The notes beneath the pieces are model-generated. The model was not told the origin of the DNA, searched no databases, and was given only the letters and a program-made list of their open reading frames with translations. A DNA stretch of 15,819 nt, from the NCBI GenBank assembly GCA_964441335.1, contig CAYTUI010000032.1, positions 1 through 15,819 on the forward strand. Reading direction: 5' to 3'. The stretch's first letter is position 1; the number at the start of each line of letters is the position of its first letter. The translations under genes were made by a program, and so were the position numbers. This stretch comes from CAYTUI01 sp964441335. Its GTDB lineage: Bacteria; Patescibacteriota; Patescibacteriia; UBA1558; 2-01-FULL-52-15. Of the stretch, positions 12,756 through 15,819 are shown piece after piece.

Positions 12756-13307
12756 TTATTTATCTCCTCTAACAGCCGGCCTTGATTGACCGCCTTTATT
12801 AACATTCGCTGCCTGATTATAAGGTTTGGCCGCCCGTCTTAAATCCTGCCTGCCAGCCTTATTATCTTTCTTCATAATCTTTGACTCACCCGTTGCCTGA
12901 TCCTTAGTCACGGTTTCAATTTGCGGCTTATCCTCTTTCTTAACGGCCTTAATTTTCGGTTCCGCAACACCCTTTTTTAAAGACAAGACAATTTCTAAAT
13001 GTGAAAACTGTTTTTTAAAAGCATGAGCAGATCCCATAGCGGCCGGCTTCCAGCGTTTCAAAGCCACACCCTCGTTAACAATAATCTTTTTTATAAATAA
13101 ATCACCGCTAGCCAATTCTTTATTATGTTCGGCATTGGCAATGGCGGATTTCAAAGTTTTCAAAATCAACGGCGCGCTCTTCTGATTAAAATGCTGTAAA
13201 CGGAGCACAGCCACTGGAGCGTCTAAACCTCTGATAGCATTAGCAACCAGTCTCATCTTTTTCGGTGAGATCTTGACGTTCATTAATTTTGCCTTAACTT
13301 CTATCAT
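12756..13307 (-). CDS. rplV: 50S ribosomal protein L22 (uL22), with long C-terminal tail
   Basis: Residues 1 to about 113 are a complete L22, with ISPKKMRLVANAIRG and the tunnel-lining beta hairpin region around VNEGVALKRWKPAAMGSAHAFKKQFSH. The extra ~70 residues (total 183, against about 110 normally) are Lys/Glu/Gln/Asn-rich and probably disordered. The stop codon is 1 nt before the rpsC start. L22 lines the nascent peptide exit tunnel. Confidence 0.97.
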   Translation of the reverse strand: MIEVKAKLMNVKISPKKMRLVANAIRGLDAPVAVLRLQHFNQKSAPLILKTLKSAIANAEHNKELASGDLFIKKIIVNEGVALKRWKPAAMGSAHAFKKQFSHLEIVLSLKKGVAEPKIKAVKKEDKPQIETVTKDQATGESKIMKKDNKAGRQDLRRAAKPYNQAANVNKGGQSRPAVRGDK

Positions 13308-13503
13308 TTCGCAATTTTATTTGGGAACTGGGACTTGTAAAGTGTGAAATGGTTTACCACTTGTCACTTCTCTTTTCCCGCTTATCAATTATTCAATTAA
13401 TCAATTACTCTATTATTAACCTTGTAGCTTGGTAGGTTGGTAGTTTGGTAGCCTGGTAGGGCAAACGCTTTTCTACCAATCTACCACTCTACTGAACTAC
13501 TTT
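13308..13503. repeat. Three-part word-repeat spacer between rpsS and rplV
   Basis: Read left to right: GGGAACTGGGACTTG / CACTTCTCTTTTCCC arms (13322-13379); AT-rich CAATTATTCAATTAATC words (about 13385-13415); then GGTAGGTTGGTAG words (13431-13459), the hinge GCAAACGCTT (13461-13470) and the right arm CTACCAATCTAC (13473-13484). 13455-13470 is the exact reverse complement of 12040-12055. No gene is seen. Confidence 0.8.
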
Positions 13504-13800
13504 CTACTCCTTACTCTTCTCATCCGTCGCCTGTGCCTTAGCCATCTTACCGCCATGACCCAGGAATTTTCTGGTGGGCACAAACTCTCCTAACTTATGA
13601 CCGACCATATTTTCAATAATTCTGACCGGCAGATGGGTTCGACCGTTATGGACATGAATAGTATAACCGACCATCTGCGGAGCAATCGTAGAATTTCTGG
13701 ACCAGGTTTTAATAACCTCCTTGGAATCAATCTTAACCTTGGATATTTTATTCAATAACCTTTCGTCTACGTATAATCCTTTTTTTAAACTTCTTGACAT
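13504..13800 (-). CDS. rpsS: 30S ribosomal protein S19 (uS19)
   Basis: The protein has 98 residues. MSRSLKKGLYVDERLL, KTWSRNSTIAPQMVGYTIHVHNGR and MVGHKLGEFVPTRKF are diagnostic. It binds 16S rRNA in the head together with S13. Length is near the usual 92. The start follows CTAAAAAT with no SD, the same octamer that precedes rplB. Confidence 0.99.
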   Translation of the reverse strand: MSRSLKKGLYVDERLLNKISKVKIDSKEVIKTWSRNSTIAPQMVGYTIHVHNGRTHLPVRIIENMVGHKLGEFVPTRKFLGHGGKMAKAQATDEKSKE

Positions 13801-13885
13801 ATTTTTAGCTTGTAGATTAGTAGCGTAGTAGTTTAGTAGCTAAAGCGATTGTTCTACCAATCTACTTCTCTACCAATCTACCCAA
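13801..13885. repeat. GTAG/CTAC palindromic spacer between rplB and rpsS
   Basis: TTGTAGATTAGTAGCGTAGTAG words (13810-13839) face CTACCAATCTACTTCTCTAC (13854-13873) across the hinge AAAGCGATTGTT (13842-13853). The right arm matches 12051-12072 exactly over 22 nt. Confidence 0.85.
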
Positions 13886-14731
13886 CTAGTTACTATTTTT
13901 ATTCTTTCTGCGTTTAACAATTAAGCGGTTGGAATACTTCTTAGACTTTCTGGTCTTAACACCCAAAGCGAATTTACCTTTATAAGTCTTCGGTTGTTTC
14001 ATACCAATCGGGTGCTTACCTTCACCTCCACCATGCGGGTGATCCACCGGATTCATAGCTTTACCTCTGACGGTCGGACGAATACCACGGTGTCTCATTC
14101 TGCCGGCTTTACCCCAGCGGATATTGCGATATTCAGCGTTACTGGGAACTCCCATAGTAGCAGCCGCATCCTGACTGACCATGCGGACTTCACCTGACGG
14201 TAAACGTAAATTGGCTTTTCCGGCATCCAAAGCCATTAAAACTGCGGCGTTACCGGCACTGCGACACATTTTACCACCGCCGCCGACTGCCAATTCAATA
14301 TCGTAAACCTGCATTCCGGTAGGGATATTTTTCAAAGCTGTGCGGTTGCCGTCCTTAATTTCCACCTTATTCTTGGAAGAAACAATCTTATCGCCGACTT
14401 TCAGCTGTTCACTGGCTAAGACATAGCGTCTTTCTCCATCAGCGTAAATAACTAAAGCAATATTGACATTACGGTTAGGATCATACTCCAGCCTTTCAAC
14501 TTTGGCCTCAATATCATACTTATCTCTCTTAAAGTCAACTACCCTGATAAATCTCTTATGTCCGCCGCCCTTATGTCTGACGGTAATCCGTCCGGTGTTA
14601 TTGCGGCCGCTGTGCTGTTTACGGAAAGTAATCAAAGACTTCAGGGGGCGTTCAGTTGTTAGCTCCTTATTCTTGAGTACGCTGGTTTTGCGTAACCCCG
14701 GATTAATTGGTCTGTATACTTTGATTGCCAT
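13886..14731 (-). CDS. rplB: 50S ribosomal protein L2 (uL2)
   Basis: The protein has 281 residues (family about 275). The RNA-binding OB domain (TGRITVRHKGGGHKRFIRVVDFKRDK), the SH3-like domain, and the C-terminal NPVDHPHGGGEGKHPIG with H231, the equivalent of the conserved His near the peptidyl transferase centre, are all intact. The start is preceded by CTAAAAAT and no SD. Confidence 0.99.
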   Translation of the reverse strand: MAIKVYRPINPGLRKTSVLKNKELTTERPLKSLITFRKQHSGRNNTGRITVRHKGGGHKRFIRVVDFKRDKYDIEAKVERLEYDPNRNVNIALVIYADGERRYVLASEQLKVGDKIVSSKNKVEIKDGNRTALKNIPTGMQVYDIELAVGGGGKMCRSAGNAAVLMALDAGKANLRLPSGEVRMVSQDAAATMGVPSNAEYRNIRWGKAGRMRHRGIRPTVRGKAMNPVDHPHGGGEGKHPIGMKQPKTYKGKFALGVKTRKSKKYSNRLIVKRRKNKNSN

Positions 14732-14811
14732 ATTTTTAGTTTGGTAGTGTGGTAGTTTGGTAGATTGGTAGCTATTTTTTCTACCAAGCTACATACCTAC
14801 TAATCTACTTT
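14732..14811. repeat. GGTAG/CTACC palindromic spacer between rplW and rplB
   Basis: TTTGGTAGTGTGGTAG words (14740-14770) pair imperfectly with CTACCAAGCTACATACC and CTACTAATCTAC words (14781-14808). The hinge is a T-rich CTATTTTTT (14772-14780). Confidence 0.8.
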
Positions 14812-15261
14812 CTACACCCCTTCGTAAACTTTAATCGTCTGTCCTTTCTTTAAACTGATGACGGCCTTTTTATAATCTGAACGGCTACCATGTGATTTGC
14901 CGCGTCTGACCTTTTTACCGGCCACACTGATAATATTTACCGACACCGGTTCCACGCCATAAATTTCCTTAATAGCTTTTTTAACGGAAACTTTATTGGC
15001 ATGAAAAGGCACTTTAAAAACGTACTGATTCAATGAATGCAAATGAGCTGACTTTTCAGTAATCATGGGCTTAACCAAGAAACGGTGACCAAAATCGGAA
15101 ACTGTCTGTTGATGAACTACATGTTTGGACTCCACCGGAGTTTTACTTGGTTTAACCTTGTGAGCTGTATCTTTTTTTACAGCCTTGTCGGCAACCTCAA
15201 CCTTAGCTTGGCTGTCGGCCTGCTTTACTTCCGCTGATTTCTTTTTGCTAAAAATTCCCAT
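14812..15261 (-). CDS. rplW: 50S ribosomal protein L23 (uL23), with N-terminal extension
   Basis: The L23 core begins near residue 59 (HRFLVKPMITEKSAHLHSLNQYVFKV) and runs to the end with AIKEIYGVEPVSVNIISVAGKKVRRGK. It sits at the exit tunnel and is the docking site for trigger factor and SRP. The first ~58 residues are a Lys/Val/Ala-rich, probably disordered extension, so the total is 149 instead of about 95. The start lies 1 nt after the rplD stop codon. An internal start cannot be ruled out, but no good one is seen. Confidence 0.96.
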   Translation of the reverse strand: MGIFSKKKSAEVKQADSQAKVEVADKAVKKDTAHKVKPSKTPVESKHVVHQQTVSDFGHRFLVKPMITEKSAHLHSLNQYVFKVPFHANKVSVKKAIKEIYGVEPVSVNIISVAGKKVRRGKSHGSRSDYKKAVISLKKGQTIKVYEGV

Positions 15262-15262
15262 C

Positions 15263-15819
15263 TTAACTGTAAATTTTAATCATTGATGCTAATAACTGTT
15301 TGGGCAAAATAATAAAATCATTATCCAGGACATCAACCACATTCAGACTCTTGACGGAAATAGTCCTTGACCTGGCCAAATTCTTGGCTGCCCTAATCAT
15401 TTTTTCAAAACCGGCATCGGTCACAATCATAGTCTTCTTGCCTTTGCTCGGTAACTTTATCAATAGCTGATGCAACATCTTGGTCTTGGCTTCAGCTAAA
15501 TCAACGCTGTCCAATAATAACAGCTTGTCATTAGCCACCTTGTCGGATAAAACCATAGCCAAAGCTTTTTTTCTAACTTTCTTGTTAATTCTGCGGTCAA
15601 AATTTCTTTCACTGGTCGGTCCGAAAGTAATACCTCCACCAACCCACAATGGTGATCGGATAGAGCCATGTCTGGCACGGCCGGTACCTTTTTGTTTCCA
15701 AGGCTTTTTGCCTCCGCCTCTTACTTCTCCCCTGCCTTTGGCGTGAGCAATAACCTGTCTCTTATTAGACCTTAATGATGTTACAATCTGGTGAACCAAG
15801 TCATTATTCATCGCCAAAT
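15263..15819 (-). CDS. rplD: 50S ribosomal protein L4 (uL4), 5' end outside the window
   Basis: The visible 184-185 codons cover most of L4. RGEVRGGGKKPWKQKGTGRARHGSIRSPLWVGGGITFGP is the conserved tunnel-reaching loop, and the C-terminal domain ends VVDVLDNDFIILPKQLLASMIKIYS. The frame is still open at the window edge. The first residues (LAMNNDLVHQIV) match the interior of L4, about 20-25 residues from the normal start, so the TTG at 15817 is not the true start. rplC and rpsJ are expected beyond the edge. Confidence 0.97.
   Translation of the reverse strand, partial: LAMNNDLVHQIVTSLRSNKRQVIAHAKGRGEVRGGGKKPWKQKGTGRARHGSIRSPLWVGGGITFGPTSERNFDRRINKKVRKKALAMVLSDKVANDKLLLLDSVDLAEAKTKMLHQLLIKLPSKGKKTMIVTDAGFEKMIRAAKNLARSRTISVKSLNVVDVLDNDFIILPKQLLASMIKIYS

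Noticed and set aside
12755..12805. Longer rpsC start at 12805
   Set aside because: It would overlap rplV by 50 nt and add residues absent from S3; MGQKVNP at 12754 is the family's normal N-terminus.
11997..14811. GGTAG/CTACC tracts as a CRISPR array
   Set aside because: There are no regular repeats and spacers; the units are degenerate, of variable length, and split between gaps.
15811..15819. TTG (15817) or ATG near the edge as the true rplD start
   Set aside because: The residues there align with the interior of L4; the real start must lie outside the window.
1..15819. tRNA genes or rRNA
   Set aside because: I saw no T-loop/anticodon arrangement or conserved rRNA segment anywhere in the window.

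Overview
The window carries most of a bacterial S10-spc ribosomal protein operon on the minus strand. Read in the direction of transcription, from 15819 downward, the genes are rplD (cut by the window edge), rplW, rplB, rpsS, rplV, rpsC, rplP, rpmC, rpsQ, rplN, rplX, rplE, rpsN, rpsH, rplF, rplR, rpsE, rplO and secY. A second minus-strand group follows: adk, map, ruvX (yqgF), a MraY/WecA-like glycosylphosphotransferase and a DUF192 lipoprotein. Last come a structured RNA region and rplU, closed by a strong terminator. The lack of rpmD (uL30) between rpsE and rplO, the low GC, the mostly SD-less starts and the tight second gene group all suggest a Patescibacteria/CPR genome, probably Parcubacteria-like. 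That assignment is an inference; there is no 16S gene here.

The most unusual part is 4081-5053, between secY and adk. It is a self-contained plus-strand unit, opposite to everything else. It has a near-consensus sigma70-type promoter (TTGACA, 17 nt, TATAAA) and three small unrecognised genes (79, 98 and 71 codons), each behind a strong AAGGAG-type ribosome binding site. It ends in a perfect 18-bp terminator hairpin with a T-run. Its base composition is clearly richer in GC than its neighbours. It looks like an acquired or mobile expression cassette. secY has its own minus-strand terminator directly beside it, and a plausible promoter for adk lies just behind the cassette promoter, so the insert is transcriptionally insulated on both sides.

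The second unusual feature is the intergenic DNA of the ribosomal operon. Most gaps of 65-200 bp hold a degenerate palindrome: one arm made of repeated short words (for example GGTAGNTT or ATTAGGT), a short hinge, and an arm of the complementary words (CTACCAATCTAC and similar). Several gaps share words, and two share a perfect 16-nt segment in inverted orientation. The words are full of stop trinucleotides. No function is known to me.

A third item is 494-646. A near-consensus minus-strand promoter drives a rod-like RNA of about 117 nt that ends in a U-tract 20 nt before rplU. It is either a leader/attenuator for L21 or a separate small RNA.

Functionally, the window encodes much of the large- and small-subunit assembly set, the SecY translocon channel, nucleotide supply (adk), N-terminal Met removal (map), a YqgF nuclease and a lipid-linked sugar transferase of the cell envelope.
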